Assembly (NCBI RefSeq): GCF_004349265.1
Contig: NZ_SMFL01000008.1
Location: 124,001 to 188,000 of the forward strand
Direction: 5' to 3'
Length of the DNA stretch: 64,000 nt
Source of the DNA: Dyadobacter psychrotolerans
GTDB taxonomy: Bacteria; Bacteroidota; Bacteroidia; Cytophagales; Spirosomataceae
Under the pieces are notes generated by a model that did not search any database, was not told the origin of the DNA, and was given only the letters and a program-made list of their open reading frames with translations. The position numbers and the translations under genes were made by a program. This document shows positions 44,107 to 52,808 of the stretch, piece by piece. Every line of letters starts with the position of its first letter. Positions within the stretch are counted from its first letter, which is position 1.

Positions 44107-47100
44107 TTACAATCCTTTAACAACCTTTCTGAAAGCGCGGTCATTTCCCTGTTTAACTTCAATGATATAAACACCGGTAGGAAGAGCCGACAGGTTGATT
44201 TTTTTCACAAGTGCATCACCTGACTTCTGAATTCTTTCCTGTTTGTGAAGTCTTCCTATTTGTGCATCAAAGATTTTTACTTCAACATCAGCAGTGGATA
44301 TGTTTGACAAATCAATCGTCAGATAGTCGGCCGTTGGGTTTGGATAAACCTCTACTGCATGATGTAAAGGTTTAGTTTCCTCTGTATCTAGAAGTGGCGG
44401 AGCGATCTCAGCAGCGGCAGTCCGTGCATTGGAGGTGGAAGCTTTCATTACAAACATGGGCGTTTCCGTAGCCGTCACTGTTACGCGCCCGTCTACCAAC
44501 GGAAGTTCTTCCATGCTCATATTATCACTTCCTGCTACCGGCCGGTAAATTCGGGCAATTCCTGTTCCTCCCAGGTTTACTGAATAATTTGCCGTTCTTC
44601 CGGTTTCATCCGGAACGGTCAGAATAAACACTGATTTCCCATCAAGTTCGTATCTGTCCACAATCGGATCACCGTTGATGGTTTCTTTGTAACGATATTC
44701 ACCGAATACTTTATTGACCTGTAAAAGATAATCGGCAGCCGGACGACGGGTTTGATTGGAGTTGAGCAACCCCGATGAACCGAACATGCCTCCGCCGGAA
44801 TTATCATCATACATTTGGTAAAAGAAAACTTTGTCAATTCCAAGTCTTGCAGAAAAAAGCGAGGTTCTTAAAATCCAGTCTCCCTGTGTTTCCAAAGCAG
44901 ATTTATTCCCAATCGGGATAGCTTTAATCGGACTGTCCTGGTGCACGTCAAATCCGGTTTCTGTAATCCAAACCGGCATGTCGTAGCATATTTCATGTGC
45001 AGTTTTTACAAAATCTTTTACAATCGCGTCAGCCGGTGTCATTTCGGCTGCCATGCCGCGGGTTGACGTACCGCTTTGCGCAGATGACGTATTGTCTGTA
45101 TACAAATGGAAGTTAATTACATCCCAGCATAGGTTTACAGTGCCGTCCGGATTGTAACCACGATATTCTTTGCACCAATCCACCATTCCTTTGATATAAT
45201 CCGGGCCGGTAACCAATCCTGCAATAACGACTTTCATAGAAGGATCTGCATTTTTTACACCAATTGCCGGACCCATTGAATTTTTATGACCATCATAAAA
45301 AGCAGATAAATTGGCTGCATATTCACGGGCAGTTTGATATCCCATACGGCCCTTCCACCATTTGTCACGCTCGTTATCGCATTCAATATACTTTACAAGA
45401 TCAAGACCAATTTTAACCGTGTTAGGATTATCACCCGGCCATCTTGGCGTACTGTGCACACTTAGCAACGCAGGATTTACACCAGTATTTCTTCCGTAAC
45501 GTGCAGTAAACTGAAATGCAAGGCGAGCCTGTTCAATATAAGAAAGCGGATCTGCAAAACTTTTCCCATAACGAACCGGAACAAATTCACTGTCACGCTC
45601 CCCCTGAGGATAAGTCTCCTGCATCCATGTTGGCTGTGTTTTGATACAAGCCAGTACATCAATTCCTTCCTGCTTAAGGCGCTCATACATCAGGTCATAA
45701 TGCCAGCCGCCTGCCAGCGTCGGATTATAGGAATAAACGCCTTCATGAGATTCAAGCTTGTCCCAGTCCATATAATGTCTCACTCCGGTAAAACTTTTGG
45801 CAACACTAAACATCGCCTCATCATTTTGCCAGGGTGTTGCGCCATGCTGGAAATTCCATTCATAACCGTTTACACCAAACATGTCGCCGAGTTTAACCGC
45901 TTTTGCAGGAACCGGAGTCACAGTTTGGGTTGCTGGTGTATGGGTTCCAAATATTTGCATTTCGGTTGGCATGATACCTCTCACGCTCAGCACCAGATAG
46001 CGAATATTGCCAACAGGGGCATCAAGTTTGAATTCTGCATTTCCATCTTCCGGTAGATTTCTTTCCGGATAAGGGCCAACCCATCTGCCATATGTTGAGC
46101 CGGTGAAAGTAGCAATCTGAATGCGTTCCCACTGGTCGTTGATGATCGAAAGCGTTGCTGGATTATCCTGCGTAGATCCCATTAAATCAAAGAATTTCAG
46201 ACTTTCGATCGTCATTTCTTCTCCGTCCAATAAAGGATAATAAGCATCGTAATCGTTGATTACTTTACCCCAGCCGGTCTGAAGACTAACCTGCGTTTCG
46301 CCGTCGAAAAGAGGTTCCAGTCCGCTCGTTGCATTGGTCAGCTGATACCAGCGTTTAGGATCTATGGTTATTTTGGCAGCTGTTGAAGGATTGGACGGTA
46401 CCGTTGATGCAGCCTGGATAACCTGTGTTCTGGTTACACTTTCTGCTGATGCAAATGTGCTGTTGCCCGCCTGCTGAGCAGTGATCGTCGCGGATCCTTC
46501 CGAAACTGCGGTTGCTTTCCAAATTCCGTTTTGATTTGAAACCGTAACAATGGCTGGATTGGAGGAAGTAAAGGTGACCGGACTTTCAGAATTGTTGCTG
46601 GTTGCCGACAGGTCAAAAGCAGGATCACCAACTTTTCTTGCAGACAGTTCACCAAAGCTGATTACTGACTGAACCGGACCGGCAATCGTACCACCTTCTG
46701 TCACCTCAAACCAGTTGAAATTGAAAGTGCCTTTTCTCGCAAAAATTCTGATAACCTGATCTCCGGCAGGAAGAACAGCCGCTGTATTGATTGTTACATA
46801 ATTTTGCCATCCGCCGGTTCTCGGTACATTTGCCTGTCCCAGGATTTCTCCGGCCGCATTTTTTATCTCAATTACACCGTTTCCATAACTGTTTGCCACA
46901 CGGAAATGAAAAGTGTGAATTCCGGCTGAGGCAACGGTAACATTGTAGTCCATCCAGTCTTCGTCATCGATATAATTTACATTCAGACCGCCGCCGGTGT
47001 CTTCCGTAGTTTCGGTACGGACATCGGTAGTGATGTCAAAATTTTCAGCCTCAATTTTTCCGGGCAGCGACTTTGGAGAAACTGCTTCAAACCAGTTTAA

Positions 47101-48324
47101 ACTAAAAATTCCCTTTTCGGCGAATACCCTCAGCGTTTGATTCCCAGCCGGGAGAGAAGCAATCAAATTTACTGTTTTCCAGCTTTGCATTCCACCGGTT
47201 CTTGGTATGGCAGTTTGTCCGACAACGGTACCATCTGCTGTTTTTATTTGCAGTAAAGCATTGTCGCTGAACCCGTTGGCGATTCTTAGTTTGAAAGTAT
47301 ACAAACCTGTATGTGCAGTACTAACGTGGTAATCCATCCAGCTGCCGTCTCCAATCCAGCCGATTTCCTGCCCGCCGTCAGTATCTTCCGTATTCCCTCT
47401 ATCAACCCCGGATTTTTCAAAAAAGTCTTCTGCCTCAACTTTACCCGGTAAGAGTGCATATCCTGGTAAAACGACCGGAGCAACAGGAGCGGCAGGCGGA
47501 GCTACCTCAAACCAGTTAAAATTAAAAGTGCCTTTGTTTGCGAAAAGACGAATTTTTTGGTTTCCGGCTGTCAAGGTAACTGTAGTGCTTACAGTTACGT
47601 AATTTTCCCATCCACCGGTTTTAGGAATATTTACAAATCCAAGGATATCTCCGTTTGTATTTTTTATTTCAAAAATCCCATTGCCATAGCTATTGGCTAC
47701 CCGAAAGTTGAAAGTATGCTCTCCGGCAGAGGTAACATTTACATTGTAATCCATCCAATCGGCATCATCAATGTAGCCCACCGTTAAACCGCCATCTGCA
47801 TCGTTCGTATTTTCTGTCCTTACATCGGAAGCAAGGTCAAAATCCTCAGCCTCAATTTTACCTGTCAGGTTTTTTGATGCGGAACAGGTAAACCAGTTCA
47901 GACTAAAAATTCCTTTTTCTGCAAAAATTCTCAAAGTTTGATTTCCTGCTGGGAGGGTTGCTACCAAACTGGCATTTTGCCATGATTGCATGCCTCCTGT
48001 GCGCTGAAGACCGGTTTGTCCGAGTACAGTACCGTTGGAGGCCTTCAACTGAATAGTTGCATTGTCACTAAATCCGTTTGCAATTCTGAATTTGAAGGTG
48101 TAAAGGCCAGCCGATGGGATATTAACCTGATAATCTATCCATTTTTCATCTCCAATCCAGCCGATGTCTAATCCGCCTCCCGTGTCGTCGGAAGATTCGG
48201 TAGAAATGCCGTCCATGCTGTCATAGTTTTCAGCTTCTATTTTTCCCGGAAGTGTTGTGAAAGATTGGGCCTGAATGCCAAAAGAAGATAGTATTAAGAA
48301 ACAAAGTAATAGAAGTCGTTTCAT
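44107..48324 (-). CDS. secreted multi-domain glycosidase-like protein with four CBM6 modules and T9SS sorting domain
   Basis: 1405 residues. Signal peptide (1-20). Four CBM6-like modules follow in an A-B-A-B order (about 24-150, 153-275, 285-415, 418-540), each starting PGKIEAE-like and ending FNWFEV or SLNWF. Then come an Ig-like segment (about 555-640), a discoidin-like segment (about 655-800), and a TIM-barrel-like catalytic region (about 805-1225) with IECDNERDKWW (about 977-987; candidate acid/base Glu) and WITETGFDVH (about 1119-1128; candidate nucleophile Glu), as in clan GH-A. The C-terminal ~80 residues (VEVYPNPTADYL ... GVYIIEVKQGN) are a type IX sorting signal. The substrate is unknown. 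It stands alone, far from any SusCD pair. Confidence 0.88.
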   Translation of the reverse strand: MKRLLLLCFLILSSFGIQAQSFTTLPGKIEAENYDSMDGISTESSDDTGGGLDIGWIGDEKWIDYQVNIPSAGLYTFKFRIANGFSDNATIQLKASNGTVLGQTGLQRTGGMQSWQNASLVATLPAGNQTLRIFAEKGIFSLNWFTCSASKNLTGKIEAEDFDLASDVRTENTNDADGGLTVGYIDDADWMDYNVNVTSAGEHTFNFRVANSYGNGIFEIKNTNGDILGFVNIPKTGGWENYVTVSTTVTLTAGNQKIRLFANKGTFNFNWFEVAPPAAPVAPVVLPGYALLPGKVEAEDFFEKSGVDRGNTEDTDGGQEIGWIGDGSWMDYHVSTAHTGLYTFKLRIANGFSDNALLQIKTADGTVVGQTAIPRTGGMQSWKTVNLIASLPAGNQTLRVFAEKGIFSLNWFEAVSPKSLPGKIEAENFDITTDVRTETTEDTGGGLNVNYIDDEDWMDYNVTVASAGIHTFHFRVANSYGNGVIEIKNAAGEILGQANVPRTGGWQNYVTINTAAVLPAGDQVIRIFARKGTFNFNWFEVTEGGTIAGPVQSVISFGELSARKVGDPAFDLSATSNNSESPVTFTSSNPAIVTVSNQNGIWKATAVSEGSATITAQQAGNSTFASAESVTRTQVIQAASTVPSNPSTAAKITIDPKRWYQLTNATSGLEPLFDGETQVSLQTGWGKVINDYDAYYPLLDGEEMTIESLKFFDLMGSTQDNPATLSIINDQWERIQIATFTGSTYGRWVGPYPERNLPEDGNAEFKLDAPVGNIRYLVLSVRGIMPTEMQIFGTHTPATQTVTPVPAKAVKLGDMFGVNGYEWNFQHGATPWQNDEAMFSVAKSFTGVRHYMDWDKLESHEGVYSYNPTLAGGWHYDLMYERLKQEGIDVLACIKTQPTWMQETYPQGERDSEFVPVRYGKSFADPLSYIEQARLAFQFTARYGRNTGVNPALLSVHSTPRWPGDNPNTVKIGLDLVKYIECDNERDKWWKGRMGYQTAREYAANLSAFYDGHKNSMGPAIGVKNADPSMKVVIAGLVTGPDYIKGMVDWCKEYRGYNPDGTVNLCWDVINFHLYTDNTSSAQSGTSTRGMAAEMTPADAIVKDFVKTAHEICYDMPVWITETGFDVHQDSPIKAIPIGNKSALETQGDWILRTSLFSARLGIDKVFFYQMYDDNSGGGMFGSSGLLNSNQTRRPAADYLLQVNKVFGEYRYKETINGDPIVDRYELDGKSVFILTVPDETGRTANYSVNLGGTGIARIYRPVAGSDNMSMEELPLVDGRVTVTATETPMFVMKASTSNARTAAAEIAPPLLDTEETKPLHHAVEVYPNPTADYLTIDLSNISTADVEVKIFDAQIGRLHKQERIQKSGDALVKKINLSALPTGVYIIEVKQGNDRAFRKVVKGL

Positions 48325-48811
48325 TTCCCTGTAATGTTTAAATTTTTAGAGGCTGATAAGTTGAACGCGTAATAATAGCGGTAATGTAGAAATTTCATTA
48401 CATATTATTTGAATAAATTTATTTCGATTTAAAATAAATTATTGTCACAGTCGTTTTAGTTCACCAAAAATTCGAACAACGGCTTCTTTATCTTGTAATT
48501 TCTTGTAGTTTTTATAATTGTAGTAGTGTGAAACTATTTTGATATCACTTCGCAATGATTGCAGCTCGGCGCTTATGAAGAAGGAAAGACGTAAGTAAGG
48601 AGGGAAGAAAAATTGACTTGATGAGTTAGGTCCGTTGCCAGATAAGTCTCAACACAGGTAGAAGTCCCACCATTGTGATAGTGAATATCTTTAACGACTT
48701 TCTCCTGCGTCAGGAGGCAAGAGATATCACCGGAACTATTAAGTTCTATGGCACTTTTCAGTTTGATATACTACCGGTAACTAATGAATCAAAGTTTGTT
48801 CAAAACAATGA
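48325..48811. other. intergenic region with an imperfect long hairpin
   Basis: No convincing gene in 487 bp. The stretch 48681-48730 folds as an imperfect hairpin: GTGAATATCTT against AAGAGATATCAC on the outside, CTCCTG/CAGGAG (48702-48707 with 48711-48716) at the tip. GAACT/AGTTC lies next to it. On the minus strand a 63-codon open frame without a usable start covers about 48590-48770. It may hold a structured RNA or a decayed coding fragment. Confidence 0.3.
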
Positions 48812-49093
48812 TTAAAAGAATGCAGGTATTTCAGGCTCCTGTCCGGGGCCTGGCAATGGTTCTGTTTCGGGAATAACGGGTTCTACCGGGGGAAGTTCCG
48901 GTTCAGGCTGATATGGTGGTGTTTCCGGTTCCTTTTCGTAAGGCGGATTTTCTTCGGGAACATTAGGGACAGGCACCTCAGGACGTGGGTCGAAAGGCGG
49001 TGTTTCGTCAGGACCGGATGGGTACTGGTTGGAAGGGCCTGAGTTGTTATAACTTTGATCCCAGAATGCGGTTGCTATTTGATAGATGTCCAT
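48812..49093 (-). CDS. small Pro/Glu-rich protein
   Basis: 93 residues from the ATG at 49093; the longer frame reaching 49279 overlaps the response-regulator gene and its N-terminal part does not look coding. The first ~20 residues (MDIYQIATAFWDQSYNNSG) are ordinary; the remainder is a Pro/Glu repeat-like tail (PPFDPRPEVPVPNVPEENPPYEKEPETPP and similar) with no signal peptide. It is divergent from the two-component genes. I recognise no family, and the low complexity makes the coding call less sure. Confidence 0.5.
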   Translation of the reverse strand: MDIYQIATAFWDQSYNNSGPSNQYPSGPDETPPFDPRPEVPVPNVPEENPPYEKEPETPPYQPEPELPPVEPVIPETEPLPGPGQEPEIPAFF

Positions 49094-49189
49094 GATGGTT
49101 AGACGTAGGTTTGTTGAAAAGTTACATACCAGAATAAAATAATTGTGCCCGCTAGAACTATTCCATTGCAAAAAATAGTATGAATTCTC

Positions 49190-49226
49190 TTTTCCAGTTT
49201 CTTTCCGGTTTTGATTCCTAAATTTA
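49190..49226 (+). promoter_or_regulatory. direct-repeat promoter motif, copy 1 (response-regulator operon)
   Basis: TTCCAGTTT (49192-49200), 2 nt, TTCCGGTTT (49203-49211), then exactly 7 nt, then the -7-like box TAAATTTA (49219-49226, one mismatch to TAnnTTTG). The two half-sites have an 11-bp period, as OmpR-family sites do. The box lies 6 bp before the start codon of the regulator gene, so autoregulation is likely. Confidence 0.7.
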
Positions 49227-49232
49227 CCGTCT

Positions 49233-49910
49233 ATGAAACTACTGATTATTGAAGACGAGCAGGATTTAAGGGAGGTCATTCAGCAGTCGCTGGAAATGGA
49301 AAAATTTCTGGTAGAGACGGCAATTGATTATAAATCAGCCCTGGATAAAATCATATCTTTCGATTACGACTGTATACTGCTGGATATTATGCTTCCCGGA
49401 GGAAATGGTCTGGATCTTTTGCAGGAACTAAAAAACCTGGATAAATCAGAAAATGTGATCATTATTTCGGCCAAGGATTCACTGGATGATAAGTTAAAAG
49501 GGCTTAATCTGGGTGCAGACGATTATCTGACCAAACCTTTTCACATAGCTGAGCTTACCGCGCGGGTTAAATCGGTATTAAGAAGAAAATCATTTCACGG
49601 AAAAAATATTATTGAAGCCGGTAACGTAAAACTGGATCCTGAGGAACGGACGCTGTTCATCAACGAGAATCCTTTGTTATTAAATCGTAAGGAATTTGAC
49701 ATACTTACCTATATGCTGGTCAATAAAAACCGGCTTGTGAATAAAACTTCATTGGCGGAGCACGTCTGGGGAGATCATATGGATGAAGCGGATGATTATG
49801 AATTTATTTATTCCCAAATCAAAAACCTTCGTAAAAAGCTGAAAGACAACCAGGCTACTGTGGAAATTCACGCCGTTTACGGGATCGGATATAAACTCGT
49901 TCAGGGATGA
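49233..49910 (+). CDS. OmpR/PhoB family response regulator
   Basis: 225 residues. Receiver domain with the acidic pair in LLIIEDEQDLREV, Asp51 (DCILLDIMLPGGNG) as phosphorylation site, the signalling Lys in LTKPFHIAEL, and a C-terminal OmpR winged helix (LNRKEFDILTYMLVNKNRLVNKTSLAEHVWG, IYSQIKNLRKKLKDN, VYGIGYKLV). Its stop overlaps the kinase start in an ATGA junction. The direct-repeat motif in front and in front of two downstream units marks its probable binding site. Confidence 0.95.
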   Translation: MKLLIIEDEQDLREVIQQSLEMEKFLVETAIDYKSALDKIISFDYDCILLDIMLPGGNGLDLLQELKNLDKSENVIIISAKDSLDDKLKGLNLGADDYLTKPFHIAELTARVKSVLRRKSFHGKNIIEAGNVKLDPEERTLFINENPLLLNRKEFDILTYMLVNKNRLVNKTSLAEHVWGDHMDEADDYEFIYSQIKNLRKKLKDNQATVEIHAVYGIGYKLVQG

Positions 49911-51175
49911 ATTTACTCAATTACACATTAAAATATCTGGCCTTTGCACTGTTCGGTATCATCAGTGTCTGGGCGGTTATATTTTATGTAAACATGCTTG
50001 ATGAGGTATATGATAGTCTGGACGACGGCCTGGATAATTACAAATTACTGATCATCGAAAAAGCGCATCAAGACTCGTCAACATTAACAAGAACTGAATT
50101 TGCAGAAGGAAACTATGAAATCAGGGAGATATCGGAGAAAAGTGCACTGCAAATGAAAGATGTGCATAAGGACACACTTATGTACATGCAATTTGAAGAA
50201 GATCTGGAACCTGTACGGATATTGACCACCGCTTTCAAAAGAGACGACCGGTATTACGAGCTGAAGGTAATTTCTTCGATGGTGGAGGAGGATGATCTGA
50301 TTGAAGATCTTTTTTACTCATTGATCTGGCTCTACATTGCCATGCTGGCAAGTATACTGATTGTCAATAATTTTCTTCTCAAAAAAGTGTGGAAGCCCTT
50401 TTACACTTTGCTTGACCAGCTTAAAAACTTTCGTCTTGGCAAGAACCAGACAATCGGACCTGTTGATACTGATGTGAAAGAATTTAAAGTGTTAAACGAT
50501 TCAGTCATATCCCTGATTAACCATACGCTTGAAATCTACAACAGCCAGAAACAATTTATCGAAAATGCGTCACACGAAATTCAGACGCCGATTGCTATCA
50601 GTATCAACCGGCTGGAACTGCTGGCCGAAAAAAGTGAAATGACGGAATCCGGTCTGGAAACCGTTGGGCAGGTAATACAGCACCTCGAAAGATTAAAAAG
50701 ACTAAATAAATCGCTGCTGCTACTTTCCAAAATTGAAAACCGGCAGTTTGAAGAAACGGAAGAAATTAATATCAATCAGGTTATTAATGATCTGAAAGAA
50801 GAATTTACAGATTTTGCTGACTTTAAGGATGTTATAATTTCAATTTATGAAAAAGGACAGCTGAAAGTTATCATGCAGAAAGATCTGGCTTCGGTTTTAA
50901 TATCCAATTTATTAAAGAACGCTATTGTTCATAATCATACTTCCGGGAATGTTGATATAGAAATTGGTGAGGGATATTTTAAAATCATTAATTCAGGAAG
51001 TACCGTTGCTCTGGACGAGAATAAAATTTTTCGCCGTTTTTTTAAGGAGTCTGCAGACAAGAATAATACCGGCCTGGGATTAGCCATAGTAAAGGCGATT
51101 GCAGATCGGTATGGGTTTAAGATGCAGTATTTGTTTGATGGTAGACATGGTTTCGAAATAAATCTTAAATCGTAA
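49907..51175 (+). CDS. sensor histidine kinase
   Basis: 422 residues, partner of the preceding regulator. TM1 about 8-28 and TM2 about 140-160 bracket a ~110-residue periplasmic sensor segment rich in acidic residues. His223 is in ENASHEIQTPIAISINRLELL (HisKA). The ATPase has N-box LISNLLKNAIVHN and GxGLGLAI (NNTGLGLAIVKAI); the F and G boxes are short, as in many small Bacteroidota kinases. The signal is unknown. Confidence 0.93.
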   Translation: MNLLNYTLKYLAFALFGIISVWAVIFYVNMLDEVYDSLDDGLDNYKLLIIEKAHQDSSTLTRTEFAEGNYEIREISEKSALQMKDVHKDTLMYMQFEEDLEPVRILTTAFKRDDRYYELKVISSMVEEDDLIEDLFYSLIWLYIAMLASILIVNNFLLKKVWKPFYTLLDQLKNFRLGKNQTIGPVDTDVKEFKVLNDSVISLINHTLEIYNSQKQFIENASHEIQTPIAISINRLELLAEKSEMTESGLETVGQVIQHLERLKRLNKSLLLLSKIENRQFEETEEININQVINDLKEEFTDFADFKDVIISIYEKGQLKVIMQKDLASVLISNLLKNAIVHNHTSGNVDIEIGEGYFKIINSGSTVALDENKIFRRFFKESADKNNTGLGLAIVKAIADRYGFKMQYLFDGRHGFEINLKS

Positions 51176-51180
51176 TCCTT

Positions 51181-51215
51181 TTCCCAATTCCTTCCGGTTT
51201 TCACTTCTAACATTG
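51181..51215 (+). promoter_or_regulatory. direct-repeat promoter motif, copy 2 (HAEPLYID gene)
   Basis: TTCCCAATT (51181-51189), 2 nt, TTCCGGTTT (51192-51200), 7 nt, TAACATTG (51208-51215; one mismatch to TAnnTTTG). It starts 5 bp after the kinase stop, giving the downstream gene its own promoter despite the tight spacing. Confidence 0.75.
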
Positions 51216-51236
51216 TATCAAAAAATGTCAGAAGTT

Positions 51237-52058
51237 ATGAAACACATGATTTTCCTGTTTCTCTTTTCGCTTGTCAGCCTGCCATCTTTGGCGCAAAACG
51301 ATAGCATACAACCAAAACGGCCTCTGAAAATCCGGCATGCCGAACCACTCTATATGGATTTGATCCGCGACCTTGGAGCGCGTAAAGGTGAAAAAGAATG
51401 GAATGTTGGCTATGGGATTGAAGGCCATAAAGATTATACAATCAATCACTCCTTTGTTGAATACGAATTTTCACCCATGAACCGTCTGGGATTGGAAGTT
51501 GAAGTTCCCTTTGCCTTTTACCGGACTGTAAACGGGTCCGAGGCAACCGATATTCCCAGGAATAGAATAGAAGGCCTGAAACTGGCAGCTCAGTATACCT
51601 TCCTGGTTTCGGAGAAACATCAAATGTCGATGGCCGGGGGGTATATGCATGAATTTCGGACACATTCTTTTTATTCCATTGACCATGGGCGGGGAATGCT
51701 TAAAGGCAATACGATGAGTCCGTTTTTGATTGTTGCTAAAAAATGGGGTAGCCGTATCAACAGCATGGTTTATACCGGACCTGAGTGGGAATTCACTCCC
51801 GGAGAAGTCAAACGGGAATTATTTTATCAGGTAAATGCGAGTGTACATTATGTGTTGCCATCGGGAAATTTTGTTGGAGTCGAGATGAACGATGAATTTA
51901 CAGATAAGGTAAATAGCCTGGTTTTCAGGCCGCAGATGAAACTTATTCTTAATTCCAGGCTGGCACTGGGACTCGTTACCGGGATTCCTACGAATTTTAA
52001 GAATAATGGCATGAGCTTCATGACACGCATTATCTACGAACCACGCTCGAAGAAGTAG
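51237..52058 (+). CDS. HAEPLYID-type outer-membrane protein
   Basis: 273 residues from the ATG at 51237 (MKHMIFLFLFSLVSLPSLAQ signal). The sequence RHAEPLYMDLIRDLGARKGEKEWNVGYG carries the name-giving HAEPLY motif, followed by a small beta-barrel with many alternating strands (HSFVEYEFSPMNRLGLEVEVPFAFY, RGMLKGNTMSPFLIVAKKWG, GNFVGVEMNDEF). The family is known from Bacteroidota by name only; it probably sits in the outer membrane. It lies 62 bp after the kinase gene, with its own regulated promoter. Confidence 0.75.
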   Translation: MKHMIFLFLFSLVSLPSLAQNDSIQPKRPLKIRHAEPLYMDLIRDLGARKGEKEWNVGYGIEGHKDYTINHSFVEYEFSPMNRLGLEVEVPFAFYRTVNGSEATDIPRNRIEGLKLAAQYTFLVSEKHQMSMAGGYMHEFRTHSFYSIDHGRGMLKGNTMSPFLIVAKKWGSRINSMVYTGPEWEFTPGEVKRELFYQVNASVHYVLPSGNFVGVEMNDEFTDKVNSLVFRPQMKLILNSRLALGLVTGIPTNFKNNGMSFMTRIIYEPRSKK

Positions 52059-52086
52059 TAAGGCTTGGTTAATTACCAGTTATCCA

Positions 52087-52122
52087 TAGCTAACAGCTAA
52101 GGGCCACTGGCTATTAGCCATC
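52087..52122. repeat. GCTAA-rich intergenic repeat, copy c
   Basis: TAGCTAACAGCTAAGGGCC at 52087-52105 and GGCTATTAGCCATC at 52109-52122 belong to the same GCTAA-rich family; the second part reads GGCTAATAGCC-like on the other strand. It ends 2 bp before the third direct-repeat motif. Confidence 0.4.
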
Positions 52123-52124
52123 AA

Positions 52125-52159
52125 TTCCCAATTGTTTCCGGTTTCCTGTAATCTATTTG
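52125..52159 (+). promoter_or_regulatory. direct-repeat promoter motif, copy 3 (PepSY gene)
   Basis: TTCCCAATT (52125-52133), 2 nt, TTCCGGTTT (52136-52144), 7 nt, TCTATTTG (52152-52159; one mismatch to TAnnTTTG). Half-sites, spacer and position relative to the box are the same as in copies 1 and 2. The start codon follows 36 bp later. Confidence 0.75.
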
Positions 52160-52195
52160 TATCAGAATTATTAATCAAACCAAAATTTAACAATC

Positions 52196-52627
52196 ATGAA
52201 GAAGATCATATTTTTAGCCGGCAGTTTATTTTATTCAGCAATGGCCTTTGCACAGGAAATTCACAAGGACGAAGTTCCTTCCATTGTGCTGAATAATTTC
52301 AAACAAAAGTTTCCAAAAGCAATGGATGTAGAATGGGAGCTCAAAAACCAGCTTTACAAAGTAGAATTTGAGATTGGCCGCAAAGACCACGAGGCCTGGA
52401 TAAACAGCACAGGTGGCATTGTGAAACACAAACAGGACATTACAGCAAGTGAATTGCCCGGGGAAGTTGCTGCCAGTATCAGCAAAAGTTATAAAGGTTA
52501 CCGCATTGATGACGTAGAAAAAATAGAATCCAACAAGAAGTTTTCTTATAAAGTTGAATTAAAAACTTTATCTAAAGAACAGGAGGTTATTTTTGATCAG
52601 AGTGGAAAATTGGTTGAAACGTATTGA
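52196..52627 (+). CDS. periplasmic PepSY-like domain protein
   Basis: 143 residues with signal peptide (MKKIIFLAGSLFYSAMAFA). Two repeats of the PepSY-like (DUF2874) unit: EVPSIVLNNFKQKFPKAMDVEWELKNQLYKVEFEIGRKDHEAWINSTGGIVKHKQD and LPGEVAASISKSYKGYRIDDVEKIESNKKFSYKVELKTLSKEQEVIFDQSGKLVE. Such proteins are periplasmic and are often controlled by adjacent two-component systems; a role in envelope or metal stress is a guess. A U-rich hairpin terminator follows. Confidence 0.85.
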   Translation: MKKIIFLAGSLFYSAMAFAQEIHKDEVPSIVLNNFKQKFPKAMDVEWELKNQLYKVEFEIGRKDHEAWINSTGGIVKHKQDITASELPGEVAASISKSYKGYRIDDVEKIESNKKFSYKVELKTLSKEQEVIFDQSGKLVETY

Positions 52628-52648
52628 TAGGTAGTGTTTTATGTTTTA

Positions 52649-52677
52649 AGGGTTGCTTGTTGAGCGACCCTTTTTTT
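52649..52677 (+). terminator. intrinsic terminator after the PepSY gene
   Basis: AGGGTTGCT (52649-52657) pairs with AGCGACCCT (52663-52671), with one G-U pair, around a short loop. A run of seven T follows. Confidence 0.88.
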
Positions 52678-52766
52678 GTTTGGTGACTTATATTTTACTT
52701 GATGTATTAATATTCTTTTTCAACATCAGGGAATTATTTTAAACACATAAATGTATTCCTCCTGAT

Positions 52767-52804
52767 TCAATATATTAATACATTTATATTCATCAATATA
52801 TTAA
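52767..52804. promoter_or_regulatory. putative ArsR operator in front of the repressor gene
   Basis: The 12-bp word TCAATATATTAA occurs twice, at 52767-52778 and 52793-52804, 26 bp apart. The region 52769-52798 matches the pump-side site at 53097-53126 at 25 of 30 positions. It ends 4 bp before the arsR-like start, so the repressor probably controls itself. Confidence 0.65.
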
Positions 52805-52808
52805 AACC

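Noticed and set aside
44598..44606. Second stray TTCCGGTTT match
   Set aside because: Within the T9SS enzyme gene, without the direct-repeat partner.
48590..48770. 63-codon start-less minus-strand frame
   Set aside because: No start codon, no match I recognise; kept only as a remark in the intergenic entry.
49094..49279. N-terminal extension of the Pro/Glu-rich protein
   Set aside because: It overlaps the start of the response-regulator gene and its sequence does not look coding.
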